From JAFAGX01 sp035622175 (GTDB lineage Bacteria > Acidobacteriota > Terriglobia > Terriglobales > Acidobacteriaceae), in assembly GCA_035622175.1 (NCBI GenBank), contig DASPVV010000081.1, positions 1 to 64,000 of the forward strand: a stretch of DNA of 64,000 nt. The letters run 5' to 3'. The notes under the pieces are model-generated. The model had not been told where the DNA came from, did not search any database, and saw only the letters and a list, made by a program, of their open reading frames with translations. The position numbers and the translations under genes are program-made. This document shows positions 27,025-36,440 of this stretch, piece after piece (position 1 is the first letter of the stretch; each line of letters starts with the position of its first letter).

Positions 27025-27210
27025 TTGCGGTTCGCAACCACCTGTCAGCTTTTCCGGACTTTGAGAAAGGCCAAATTTCGGCTTGCGCAAGCATTTCTCC
27101 CGCCTCCGGCTGGCGCCCAGCGGTCGGTTGCGTTGCCGCCTAGCTGAGGAAGCGTGCAGGGACCCGAAAAATTCGGCGAGCGATTTTCCCGTCGGCAACT
27201 CGGGCTAAGG

Positions 27211-27233
27211 CGCGCGCCCAGCCAGGGCGCGCG
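27211..27233. terminator. Strong GC hairpin between convergent permease and receptor genes
   Basis: CGCGCGCCC (27211-27219) and GGGCGCGCG (27225-27233) form a perfect 9-bp stem with a 5-base loop. It lies between the stops of the NCS2 gene and the TonB receptor gene. No T run follows on either strand. Confidence 0.5.
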
Positions 27234-27304
27234 GCGGGATCCGTGGAGTTGATCTTCGACCGAATAAGCGCATTGCCTCCGAGCCGGGTTGCCCGGTGTC
27301 GGGC

Positions 27305-30300
27305 TTAGAAATTAAGCCGGAGGGCAAACTGGACCAGTCGCGGATTGTTGACCGTGTTGTTGATCACGCCGAAGCTGGAAGGCGTGTTGATGTCTTGCTC
27401 TCCGGTATCGCCGACGCCCGCGAGGAAGAACTGCGGGTGGTTGAGCAAGTTAAAGAACTCAGCCCGAAATTGCAGCATCATACCCTCGCGGAAGGACAGC
27501 GGGAAGTTCTTCATCACCGACAAATCTGTATTTACAAAGCGAGGGCCGTAGACGGGTGCTCTTGCTTCGTCTCCAAGCTCACCCGCCGGAGCCTTCTCAA
27601 AGGCACAAGGATTGAACCAATTTGCGAGGGTATGCACCGCAGATGGCGCCGTACACCCCGGATTCGCCGCGACGGGCCCGGCTTGGTTGGGATTTCCTAC
27701 CTCGTTCGGACGCTGGAATGTAAAGCCGTTGTAGTAGAAGAAGACTCCCGACTCATCGGCGCTGTCGACCACAAACAGTGGGAACCCGGAAGTAGCTCTT
27801 TCAATCACATTCACTTGCCAATTTCCCAGCACAGCATTGGTAACTCCATTCCAATCGCTGCCGAAATGCTTGCCCTTCCCGAAAGGAAGTTCGTAGAGAA
27901 TACTGGCAGTAAAGCTGTTGTTCAGGTTAAGTTGAGACAAGCCCCAATCCAACTTGTTTGCCCCGGGCAGCGGCCAATATAACGCGCCAGGGTTGGTACC
28001 GAGTCCATCGGGCATACCGGAATCGAAGTTGCGGCTGTATGTGTAGCCGAGCAAGGCATAGAGACCGTGCCTCGTGCTCTTGGTCTCGGCCTTTACTTGC
28101 AGAGAGTCATAACGCGCTGCGCCTATGCTGTTATTGCTTGCTACCGTCTGATAGGCCCCGCCAAAGGGCTGGTTAACAGCGTAAGGGAAGGTGGGAAAGC
28201 CGCAGCCTAAGGTATAACCGGAAACTGTACTGGCACCATTGCCAGGACACGCGAGAGGCGAGCTAATATTCTCATTTACCTGGCTGGTTAGGATTCGCGA
28301 GCTGCGAGAACCGGCGTAGCCAACGGTTAACACCACATTTCCTGGTATCTGGCGCTGAATGTTCAAGTTGAACTGCTGGATCATTCCCTGCTTGAAATTG
28401 AGGTTTTGAGATTGAATCGTGCCGGTATAAAGGTGAGGATCGACGGGCGAGCTAAGGACGGCGCCGCCGGTTACAGGAGTGGAGGATGGTGTACCGACCG
28501 GGACGAGGAACCCGTTCGAAAGGCCGCAGCCCGTCGCACCGAAAGTGGAACAAAGACCAAATTCATCCACTTCCGCGTAGAACGGCGGATTCTGCCACAG
28601 TCCCTGACCGCCCTGGTTCCAGGCCGAATCGTGAAAGATCGCATAACCGCCGCGAACCGCAGTTTTGTCGCTCCCGCGGGGCTTCCATGCAAATCCAAAG
28701 CGCGGTTCCAATGCGTCCTTGTCAAATTGAATGCCTGCATCGCCATTCGACGCGATGCAAACCGTGCAACTCGCCAAAGTCGGGCTGCCTTTGGGCACGT
28801 ACCATCTGAGATTCGCCACATTGTAGTTCGCCTGCCGATTTTCGACCTCGGTTTCCGGAGTCACAATCGACCATGCAAAACCGAGATTGACAGTCAGACT
28901 CGGCGTAACGCGCCAATCATCCTGGACGAAAGGACGGAACAATTTCCAGCGCCGGCCAGTCGTAGCTCCCAAGAAAGTTTGATCATGCGCGGCAAAATCC
29001 CCTAGGCTGCCCAACAGAAGATCGCCCATGTCATCGCCGGTCGCGGCGCCATCCTCGGAGACAAAGCCGTCCTGGAAGGCGTTGTTTCTTACATTCATTT
29101 CATTGGCGCGGAACACCCCTCCGAAGCGAATGTTGTGTTTGCCGCGAATCAAGTCGAGCACGTCGGAAAACGAATAGACGTTGGTGCCACCCTGATAAGG
29201 CGCGTATCCGCGGTCTCCCACGGCATAGTAGGCGGTCATGTCGAACGATGTCATGCCACAGCTCACGCACTCCTGCGGCGCCTGGTTGAGACTCGCGGGA
29301 TAGCCAGTCAAGCTATCGCACTGGCTTGCCAGGTCGGCCCCGGGAATGCCGATGACAGCGGCTTCGCAGGTGCCCGTGCCGTAAGAGAGAATGTGGTTGA
29401 AAATGCGGCTGAAGCCGACCATGGCCTGATTGATGGTGTTGCCGGAAAAGACGTGGGTTTCCGTCACCACCGCATTACGCCCGTGGTTATTGATGTGCTG
29501 ATTGCTGCCGAAGGCGCTGGCTTCCGACCAAGTGGGCGAGCCCCCGGGAACGAAGTTGGTTGCCTGATCGTAGCTAAAGCGCGCGAACGCGGAATCCTTG
29601 TTGGAAAAATTGTGATCCAGGCGGATGTCCCACGTTCCCTCGTTGAGTTTGCGCGTGGGTTCATCAACGTAGTTGTAGCCCTCCGCGGGGTTATTCGCGT
29701 TGGGCGTGGGGTAAAGCGCAATCACTTTGGCGGCGAGCGGGTTGATCATGGCTGCCGGAATTACGCTGCAGGGTGCACCCAGCGGTTGCGTTCCTGTTCC
29801 GCTCACCGGCTCGGGCGTTGCGCTTCCGGGAACGCACTGAAACGGAGTGCCCAAACCGCTGGGGGTTAGGGGTTCGTAGGGGTTGACGAGCGTGTTGTAC
29901 CCGTACGGGTTCGTCGGGCCGCGGGGGGTGCCGAAAGGATCCAGGTTAAAGTTATAGTTCCCTGCGGCATCGGGCGTCATCATCGCCGTCGTCGGAACGA
30001 TACCGGTGAAAGGTACGCCCTCGCGCTGCATCTTGGCTTGATAGTCAAGAAAGAAGAAGGTCTTATCCTTTTGAATCGGGCCGCCGAGCGAACCTCCAAA
30101 CTGATTCAGATTGAATTTTTCCTGCGTGTGCGTGAAGAAATATTTGGAATCAAGGACCGTATTGCGGAAAAATTCAAACAGGGAGCCGTGCCACTGGTTG
30201 GATCCGGATTTGGTCGTGACCAGCACCGTCGGACCTGCGCGTTCTCCGTACTCCGCGGAATAGTTGTAGGTCAACACCTTGAATTCCTGGATGGCGTCGA

Positions 30301-30964
30301 TATCGGGGAAAATGGCAATTCCGCCCTCATCCAGCTGGTTGTTATCGTTGCCGTCGAGCAGCCAATCGGTCTCCTGTTCACGCGATCCCCCGACCGAGAG
30401 GGAAAAAGCGCCGCGCGTGGCCGCCTCGCTACTAGGTGAACTGGTGAAGAAGCTGACCGGGCTGGTCGAGGCAGTGGTGCCCGGCGCCAGCGTCGCCAAT
30501 TGCACGAAGTTGCGTCCGTTCAACGGGAGATCGGCAACTTGCTCGGAAGTAATCACCTGTCCCAAGGTGGGATTCACCGATTCCACCGCAACTTGGGTGG
30601 CACTCACTTCTACGTTCTCGCTGACCGAGGCTGGCGCCAGGGTGAAGTCCAGCTCGCGATGCTCGTCGACTTGCAGGCGGAGGTCGTGCGCTTCCGAGGA
30701 CTGGAACCCGGACGCAGTGACCCGTATCGTGTAGTCGGAAACCGGCAGGAAGGGGATCAAATAATGGCCCGATTCATCGGTCTTGAAAACGCGGGACAGT
30801 CCAGTAGTCTGCGAGGTGACCGTCACGTCCGCCCCCGGAATCACCGATCCAGTCTTGTCCGAAACCGTACCCGAAAAGCTTCCCGTTGCTTGCCCGTACA
30901 GGAGTGGGCAGACGCAGAAGGCAAGGGAACAGAACACAGCCGCCAACAAACTTTTCGTTCGCAT
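27305..30964 (-). CDS. Oar-like TonB-dependent outer-membrane receptor with carboxypeptidase-regulatory N-domain
   Basis: 1219 residues. A signal peptide (about 1-25) is followed by a carboxypeptidase-regulatory-like domain (about 26-112, FSGTVSDKTGSVIPGADVTV), then a plug region (ITSEQVADLPLNGRNF, LLDGNDNNQ) and a long beta-barrel rich in aromatic residues that ends in a C-terminal Phe (FALRLNF), as outer-membrane barrels do. This is the large SusC/Oar-type receptor class common in Acidobacteriota, used for uptake of glycans, peptides or nucleosides. Its location between an NCS2 permease and a decayed sugar permease hints at nucleoside or sugar import, but the ligand is unknown. Starts with ATG at 30964. 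Confidence 0.92.
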   Translation of the reverse strand: MRTKSLLAAVFCSLAFCVCPLLYGQATGSFSGTVSDKTGSVIPGADVTVTSQTTGLSRVFKTDESGHYLIPFLPVSDYTIRVTASGFQSSEAHDLRLQVDEHRELDFTLAPASVSENVEVSATQVAVESVNPTLGQVITSEQVADLPLNGRNFVQLATLAPGTTASTSPVSFFTSSPSSEAATRGAFSLSVGGSREQETDWLLDGNDNNQLDEGGIAIFPDIDAIQEFKVLTYNYSAEYGERAGPTVLVTTKSGSNQWHGSLFEFFRNTVLDSKYFFTHTQEKFNLNQFGGSLGGPIQKDKTFFFLDYQAKMQREGVPFTGIVPTTAMMTPDAAGNYNFNLDPFGTPRGPTNPYGYNTLVNPYEPLTPSGLGTPFQCVPGSATPEPVSGTGTQPLGAPCSVIPAAMINPLAAKVIALYPTPNANNPAEGYNYVDEPTRKLNEGTWDIRLDHNFSNKDSAFARFSYDQATNFVPGGSPTWSEASAFGSNQHINNHGRNAVVTETHVFSGNTINQAMVGFSRIFNHILSYGTGTCEAAVIGIPGADLASQCDSLTGYPASLNQAPQECVSCGMTSFDMTAYYAVGDRGYAPYQGGTNVYSFSDVLDLIRGKHNIRFGGVFRANEMNVRNNAFQDGFVSEDGAATGDDMGDLLLGSLGDFAAHDQTFLGATTGRRWKLFRPFVQDDWRVTPSLTVNLGFAWSIVTPETEVENRQANYNVANLRWYVPKGSPTLASCTVCIASNGDAGIQFDKDALEPRFGFAWKPRGSDKTAVRGGYAIFHDSAWNQGGQGLWQNPPFYAEVDEFGLCSTFGATGCGLSNGFLVPVGTPSSTPVTGGAVLSSPVDPHLYTGTIQSQNLNFKQGMIQQFNLNIQRQIPGNVVLTVGYAGSRSSRILTSQVNENISSPLACPGNGASTVSGYTLGCGFPTFPYAVNQPFGGAYQTVASNNSIGAARYDSLQVKAETKSTRHGLYALLGYTYSRNFDSGMPDGLGTNPGALYWPLPGANKLDWGLSQLNLNNSFTASILYELPFGKGKHFGSDWNGVTNAVLGNWQVNVIERATSGFPLFVVDSADESGVFFYYNGFTFQRPNEVGNPNQAGPVAANPGCTAPSAVHTLANWFNPCAFEKAPAGELGDEARAPVYGPRFVNTDLSVMKNFPLSFREGMMLQFRAEFFNLLNHPQFFLAGVGDTGEQDINTPSSFGVINNTVNNPRLVQFALRLNF

Positions 30965-31264
30965 GGGTGTCTCCCGAGCTCGTTCGCCACCAAGTTCAAA
31001 GTCCCGCTTCTGATCCCGCTAATATGAATGGATGAACCTCGTGACTGTCAAGAACTATTGTGGCCGTTCACGCTGTCACGGCTTAGCTTCGAGGAGACCG
31101 TTGCCCATCTTCGACAACCATGGCGAAGAGCAAGAGGCAACGCCAGTCGCGTGTCACTCGTGGCGTATTGATCTGGTGCCTTTCTCAAGTTGAGCCGCGC
31201 GCACTCTCCGGACACTTTGGGCGCGTTCCCGCTCGTGGCACCGGTTCCAGGTTCTTAGCATCGG
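30965..31264. other. Upstream region of the TonB receptor gene
   Basis: About 300 bases with no gene seen. It should carry the receptor promoter on the minus strand; no convincing -35/-10 pair was identified. The decayed permease begins immediately to its right on the plus strand. Confidence 0.4.
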
Positions 31265-31790
31265 ATGTTTACGCCGCGTAGTCTGGCGGTTCGGTTATTC
31301 ATGATGGTCAGGAGCGCGATTTGCTGGGGCTGCGGGGCGAATACCCACAAGGCAGTCAGGAAGCATCCGCTTCGAGCTGTTTTATTGGGGCTACGCGGGA
31401 AGAATCCTTCTCGTTTCCGTGGTCCTGGCCTTGACGATCAGCAGAACCCGCAATCAGCAATCAAGCATCCTCCACAACGTGCGCGGCTCCGACGCGGAAA
31501 CATCGCGTACGGGGAAGGTTTCTCAAAAGCGCCTCAGCATTGGCATCGTAGCAAGCATTCTGATGGGCGCGCTTCGTCGCCCAAGCCATGACCTACGGCA
31601 ACCCGCTCGGTCCATATAGCCTAGCTGTTTTCCGAACCCTTGGTGTTCTGCTGTCGTGCTGGATTTGGAACGCCTACTTGATGAGAAGACCCTGCCTCCT
31701 CAGCCGGTAGGCTTGTCCGGTTTTTTCCACGGCCAGTTTCGGGTCACGCGTTGGGGGTTTGGGAGCGGCCTTCTGGCGGGTGCCGAACTT
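31265..31790 (+). pseudogene. Decayed GRP/DMT-type sugar permease (RhaT/GlcU-like) fragment
   Basis: Pieces of one membrane-protein sequence occur in order but in different frames. From ATG 31265: MFTPRSLAVRLFMMVRSAICWGCGANT, like the N-terminus of GRP-family permeases (…SxxCWGSWANT…). After a shift near 31360: RFELFYWGYAGRILLVSVVLALT, like the family's FELFYWDY segment. Then SIGIVASILMGAL; after another shift near 31575, AQAMTYGNPLGPYSLAVF and LLSCWIWNAYLMRR; after a third shift near 31690, GLSGFFHGQF and WGFGSGLLAG. The order matches the first half of the permease; the second half is missing. At least three indels plus a truncation make it non-functional. The intact family imports ribose, rhamnose or glucose. 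Confidence 0.72.
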
Positions 31791-32083
31791 GACCGAATCG
31801 CCGCTTGCTCCATGAAATCCTTGCCATAGGACCGCTACTGAGATCCGCATGTATATGAAGCACTAAGGAGGTAGACGGAAGTAGAAAGACCCCTTGGCAT
31901 GGAGCAAGGGATGCGGTATCTTGGCCAACGCGAGAATAACGACAAGCGGACAACCCCCGCAGAGGTTTCGGGCCTCCTTAGCAAGGCGGCGCAGAGATCA
32001 GATGGAATTGTCCGCGCAGCGAAAACGCTGGCTTTCGGTCCGTCGGTTGGAGTGTCACGAAGGTTGAGAAAGAGTATTCCGCG

Positions 32084-35000
32084 ATGAAATCTCTACTTCT
32101 CCTGTTCCGTGTGCTTTCGGTTCTTTGCTTGTCCGCTGGTTTGTGCTGCCCCCTTGCTGCCCAGAACGGTACGGTTTCCGCCCCGACAAATTCGAGTGCC
32201 GGGCTCTCGGGTTCAGGGGAAGCCTCGCCTCCCGCGTCCTCCGATGTCGTCATCCCCGGTCCCCTGCGCTCGTTCTTCCGGATGGCTGGCATCAGCCAGA
32301 AAATCTCCCCGGAGGAAGTCCTGCCCTTGCTCTCTCGCAACGTGTTCGCGCAGGGCTACGAAGGCTCACAGACCAAAGGCCGACAAACCGAGTTCCTGAT
32401 TCTGCTGATGCGATACGTCGAGCAGGCGAGGGAATTAGCAACCCTGGCCGGGCCGGAAGGTGTGATTCGGATCTCCGGTTGTGAGGACGCTCGCCCCCTG
32501 CTGCACATCCTTGGCTACCGTGTTCGCCAGGAATGCGGACGAACCAGCACTTCGCTTGTGACCTCCGACCCCGACCGCGCCTTCCTCACCGTAGACTCTG
32601 GCTTCCCTCTGCCCGAACTGGAAGAAACGCTCGCCGGCGGTGGACCTTTTTCCTACCCCTTTCACTCTTCCCGGGTACAGGTGCTGTTCAGCGACGAGGA
32701 ATGGGTAAGGGCCAGCCGAGAGGCCGCGAAAGACGACAAAGACTTGCTCGATGCGCTTCTGAGGGATCCTGTGTTGGCCCATCTCTATTGGGCGATAACG
32801 CGCATGGATCGCCAAACCGGCGCGGTTCTGCGGCAATCTCCCGGGCTCGAGAAACTGCTGCCCTACGCCGCGGTCCTCGATTTCTATGGAGATGAAATCC
32901 GAGTCCGGGGCGACCACGTGCTGGTTCCCGGCGGCAGCGAAGCGCAATCGAGCTGGAAGGACCTGGTCGGGGCGAGCCCGGCGACGCCGGGGGAGTTTGT
33001 GTTGCATTTGGTGGCCAAGGACCGAGCTTGGCTGGCCGCATATTTTGACGCTCTGTCCCGGGTCAATCAGACACAACAGGCACATTTGACCGAGCCTCGC
33101 CGCCTGCGACGCCTGTATCAAGCGCTGCGGGAGCCGGATCCTTCCGTCGATGCCGCGAGGCCGGTATTTCGGCCGGCGCCGAGTCTGCTGATGTTGTTCA
33201 CCCGCCTGCAATGGGATGCCGACGGCAAGCCTCATGTTCCCGGCAATCTGGACGTTTGGAAGCAGATTCTCAATCAGAAGACGGACTCGAAAGTCATTCG
33301 CGAATGGGCTAAACGCGCCAATCGCTGGAACGATCCCGAGCAACTGCTCGAGGGGATGGTCGCACTCTCGCGGGTGGAGACCGACACCGGGCCGTTACAG
33401 ATCTATCTCATGCTGAGCGAACTGGATGGCCGGCGAGCGCCAGGGCAGCGCTTGAGTCCCCCAACCGCGCGCCTGATGGCGAGTAAGTTTGCGCAATACA
33501 GCAACCAATACCTGATCTTCTCCGAATTCCCCGAGCTCAACGATCAGTCGATTGCGCGCTTCGTGAATGCTGCCGACCAACTGGACAAGATTTCCAACCA
33601 CACCCTACGCGGCAACGCCATGGGGATCTTCCAGGCCAATATCGGACTTTGGCAGATTTTAGCCCGCCAGGGGCAGATCCCCCGGGCCAAGCTCAATGAC
33701 TCCTGGCAACGAGCCATCCAACCTTTGGCGGATATTCACTCGGCGCCGCAGCTCTTTGATGGAGGATGGGATTCGCTGCGGGAAGTGCTCGTGGCCGCCG
33801 CCGGGAGCGCGAAGCCTTCGCAGGACGACATCATCGAGTTGTTGGCGGGCCCGCGGCAGTCGACTCCCGAAGGGCAGCAGATGCACGAAGAGCTGGCGAC
33901 GCGGATGCGCACTGCCCTCGAGGAACAACGCCTGGTTTCTCTCGACACAATCCAGACCCTCGGCGACGGTTTGAAGGAGATGGCGCAAGGAAAAGCCGAG
34001 GGCAAGACCTATCTGCCCCAGGCGCGAGAGCTGGAAGAGTTTGAGATGCCGCGACCGATCTTCACCAACGCCGAGAGGACGGAATGGGCGGCGGGCATTT
34101 ACAACAACCGACACACGGAATTGGAAATGCGAACCGACTTGACCAAGCTGATCAAGTCCCAGGCTTCCCCGGAACAGTTAGAACAGGCGCGCGGCCAGCT
34201 CGCTCCCTTCTTCCGAGACACTCTGGTGGGGTTGAATTACGCTTATTACGAACCTCCAGGGGCCCAGGTTCTTCATCACAATCCTCTGTTCGTGCGCTCC
34301 CATGACTTCTCGGGGGACACCGTGGCCGGGGTCGAGCGCGTCTGGCAGGCTCCCTTACTGTTCGGAGAAGGCTCTCCGGCGGGCGGCGGGGCCCATTTGG
34401 TCGGGTCGCTCGCCGACTTGCCCTACGTGCTGGCCAACGCGGAACAGGACTTCATCACTCCGGAAAACGTGCAAGCCCTGATCTGGAGGGAATTAGTTCC
34501 GGGGCTGTTGGTGAATTCCATTTTGCCGCGCTGGTGGGATGTGAGCCGCGACGAACTGCATGCCATCGCTCTCTATCAGCGAGCCGGAGAGGATCTGTTG
34601 CGGGCTTCCGAGCAACAGCCGGAAATGCGCAGCCAGATCCGGGATATGCTTTCCGACCGCATGACGCCGCAGTTCTTGGAACGGCTGGAGGAGGCTCTGC
34701 GTGCGGGTCGGTTGGCGGAGGTTTCAGTCGAAATCAGCCCGGCCGATACGTTTTACCTGGCAGCGGAATTTCGCCGCAGATATCCGGGAAAAATCGCATC
34801 GGTGGGCCCTGCCGGTCAGGAACTGGAGGCGCTTTGCCAGTCCCACCCTCAGGAAGTGAGCTGGCAGCGGTTGTCGGAAGATTTTGGCGTTCCTCATCCC
34901 ATCCTGGCCCAGACTTACGCGCGAGAGTTGTTGAACGTCAGACCATTTCCCGCCTTTGAGGGCTATTCCAGCCGTCTGTTGGCCGAGACTTGGGATTCCA

Positions 35001-35209
35001 ATAATCTCTATTGGGCGCGCTTGCTCGATGAGTCGGGCTATTCCCCGGTGATGTTGAACCGTTTCGCGCCGGAACTAACCCGCCGCATGGTGGAAAAGAT
35101 TTTCGCGACCGACTTTGAGGATTGGCCGGCGATTCTTCGCGCCTTGCGGGAAACCGGTGAAGAGTTTCGCCAAGGAAAGATCGCTTTGTTACCGAAGGGC
35201 GGCCTGTAA
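32084..35209 (+). CDS. Large secreted protein of unknown function (1041 residues)
   Basis: A signal peptide is clear (MKSLLLLFRVLSVLCLSAG, cleavage near an Ala-Gln at about 26). The remainder is soluble, rich in alpha-helical, Leu/Glu/Arg sequence with no further membrane segment and no motif I recognise. Features that may help: an N-terminal Pro/Ser linker (30-55), ILLMRYVEQARELATL (about 105-120), repeated LEELE/RQ-type helical stretches, and a Gly/His segment around 750-765 (EGSPAGGGAHLVGS). A GAGAAAGAG lies about 9 bases before the ATG. The VWFA gene begins 55 bases after its stop on the same strand, so they probably form one operon. Confidence 0.7.
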   Translation: MKSLLLLFRVLSVLCLSAGLCCPLAAQNGTVSAPTNSSAGLSGSGEASPPASSDVVIPGPLRSFFRMAGISQKISPEEVLPLLSRNVFAQGYEGSQTKGRQTEFLILLMRYVEQARELATLAGPEGVIRISGCEDARPLLHILGYRVRQECGRTSTSLVTSDPDRAFLTVDSGFPLPELEETLAGGGPFSYPFHSSRVQVLFSDEEWVRASREAAKDDKDLLDALLRDPVLAHLYWAITRMDRQTGAVLRQSPGLEKLLPYAAVLDFYGDEIRVRGDHVLVPGGSEAQSSWKDLVGASPATPGEFVLHLVAKDRAWLAAYFDALSRVNQTQQAHLTEPRRLRRLYQALREPDPSVDAARPVFRPAPSLLMLFTRLQWDADGKPHVPGNLDVWKQILNQKTDSKVIREWAKRANRWNDPEQLLEGMVALSRVETDTGPLQIYLMLSELDGRRAPGQRLSPPTARLMASKFAQYSNQYLIFSEFPELNDQSIARFVNAADQLDKISNHTLRGNAMGIFQANIGLWQILARQGQIPRAKLNDSWQRAIQPLADIHSAPQLFDGGWDSLREVLVAAAGSAKPSQDDIIELLAGPRQSTPEGQQMHEELATRMRTALEEQRLVSLDTIQTLGDGLKEMAQGKAEGKTYLPQARELEEFEMPRPIFTNAERTEWAAGIYNNRHTELEMRTDLTKLIKSQASPEQLEQARGQLAPFFRDTLVGLNYAYYEPPGAQVLHHNPLFVRSHDFSGDTVAGVERVWQAPLLFGEGSPAGGGAHLVGSLADLPYVLANAEQDFITPENVQALIWRELVPGLLVNSILPRWWDVSRDELHAIALYQRAGEDLLRASEQQPEMRSQIRDMLSDRMTPQFLERLEEALRAGRLAEVSVEISPADTFYLAAEFRRRYPGKIASVGPAGQELEALCQSHPQEVSWQRLSEDFGVPHPILAQTYARELLNVRPFPAFEGYSSRLLAETWDSNNLYWARLLDESGYSPVMLNRFAPELTRRMVEKIFATDFEDWPAILRALRETGEEFRQGKIALLPKGGL

Positions 35210-35264
35210 CGGGAAGGCTTGGGATGGGAAGGGCCGAAGCGAATCAAGCTCGGGAGAAGGGTTT

Positions 35265-36296
35265 ATGGCGAGGACCTGTTGTCTAGTTCTGTGGTGTCTT
35301 CTGGTTGTCGGCTGGACTTCGAGAATCGAGGCTCAGGAGGCGGAGCCGCACATTCACGTGATCGTCGACATGGTGCAGCTGAATGTGGCCGTGACCGACG
35401 GCAAAGGGGATTACGTCACGGGTCTTCGGCCCCAAGATTTCTTGATTACCGAAGATGGCATTGCCCAGAAGATGGCCACCTTTGCGGAAGGGAATGAGCC
35501 GACTCGCAAAGTGGTGGATCTTAGTTCCACGGACGGCAAAGCCGAACCCCCTGCCATCGAACCGCGAACCCTCGGTTCCCTGGTGGCCGGCGCGGACGTA
35601 TTCATTCTTTTCGACACCAGCAACTACATGTATCGCGGCTTTGTGTTTGCCCAGGATGCGATCGCAGATTTTGTGCGCTCCCTCGAGACCGCCGACAAGG
35701 TCGCCTTTTATTCCTATAGCCGCAATCTCTTGCGGGCGACTCCTCTCACCGCCGACCGTTCTATGTTGTTACGCGGGGTGCGGACGACCGTAGCCGGGGA
35801 CGACGCCGCGCTTTACAACTGTCTCTTGCTAACCCTCAAAGACGCCTCTAAGTTTACCGGCCGCAAGGTGGTGGTAGTTTTTTCCAACGGTCCGGACAAT
35901 GCCAGCATGGTGCCCCCCGAAGACGTCGCCGAGTTGGCGCAATCGACGGGAATCCCGGTGTATATGATTGCCACCCAGCAAGCCAAGCTCGAACCCGTCT
36001 CGACAGCGGTGTTTGATCGCATGACGGCAGCGACCGGAGGCAAGGCTTATTTTGCCAGAAGCTGGCGGGACGAGCGGCGGGCTTTTGCTTCTATTCGTGA
36101 CGACTTGGCGCATCTGTATGCACTGAGCTACTATCCCCAAGCCAATCCCAATCTCGGCTGGCGCGCCATCAGCGTGAAACTTACCGGCGAGTTTAAGAAG
36201 TATCACATTCGCACCCGGGATGGTTATCGTCCTCAGCCCACCCGATTTTCCGCAAGCGACGCTTCCGGTCCGGCGCCGGGATCGGCTCCCAACTGA
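35265..36296 (+). CDS. Secreted VWFA-related acidobacterial domain protein
   Basis: 343 residues from ATG 35265, which has GGGAGAAGGG about 4 bases upstream; the frame extends to 35115 inside the preceding gene without support. Signal peptide about 1-23. A short beta-rich N-domain (HVIVDMVQLNVAVTDGKGDYVTGLRPQDF, read in parts) is typical of the VWFA-related acidobacterial family. The von Willebrand A domain then has a MIDAS-like DTSNY at about 117-121 and a later VVFSNGPDN strand. Such proteins are exported and may bind metal ions and partners; no role is established. It is probably co-transcribed with the 1041-residue protein. Confidence 0.85.
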   Translation: MARTCCLVLWCLLVVGWTSRIEAQEAEPHIHVIVDMVQLNVAVTDGKGDYVTGLRPQDFLITEDGIAQKMATFAEGNEPTRKVVDLSSTDGKAEPPAIEPRTLGSLVAGADVFILFDTSNYMYRGFVFAQDAIADFVRSLETADKVAFYSYSRNLLRATPLTADRSMLLRGVRTTVAGDDAALYNCLLLTLKDASKFTGRKVVVVFSNGPDNASMVPPEDVAELAQSTGIPVYMIATQQAKLEPVSTAVFDRMTAATGGKAYFARSWRDERRAFASIRDDLAHLYALSYYPQANPNLGWRAISVKLTGEFKKYHIRTRDGYRPQPTRFSASDASGPAPGSAPN

Positions 36297-36440
36297 TCGG
36301 CGGCTAGCGCGGCGGCTGGATTTCTATCCGGGAACCACCGCGAATTCCCGCCATCGCACATGCCTGCCCCTCGCCTCGAGGCTCCCTCTGGAACCGCTCC
36401 GGATCGCAGGTAAAACAGGAGCTTCGGCCCCCACCCCACC

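Noticed and set aside
36297..36440. Possible extra short gene between the VWFA gene and the STN-like gene
   Set aside because: Only Arg/Pro-rich shadow frames and no ribosome binding site.
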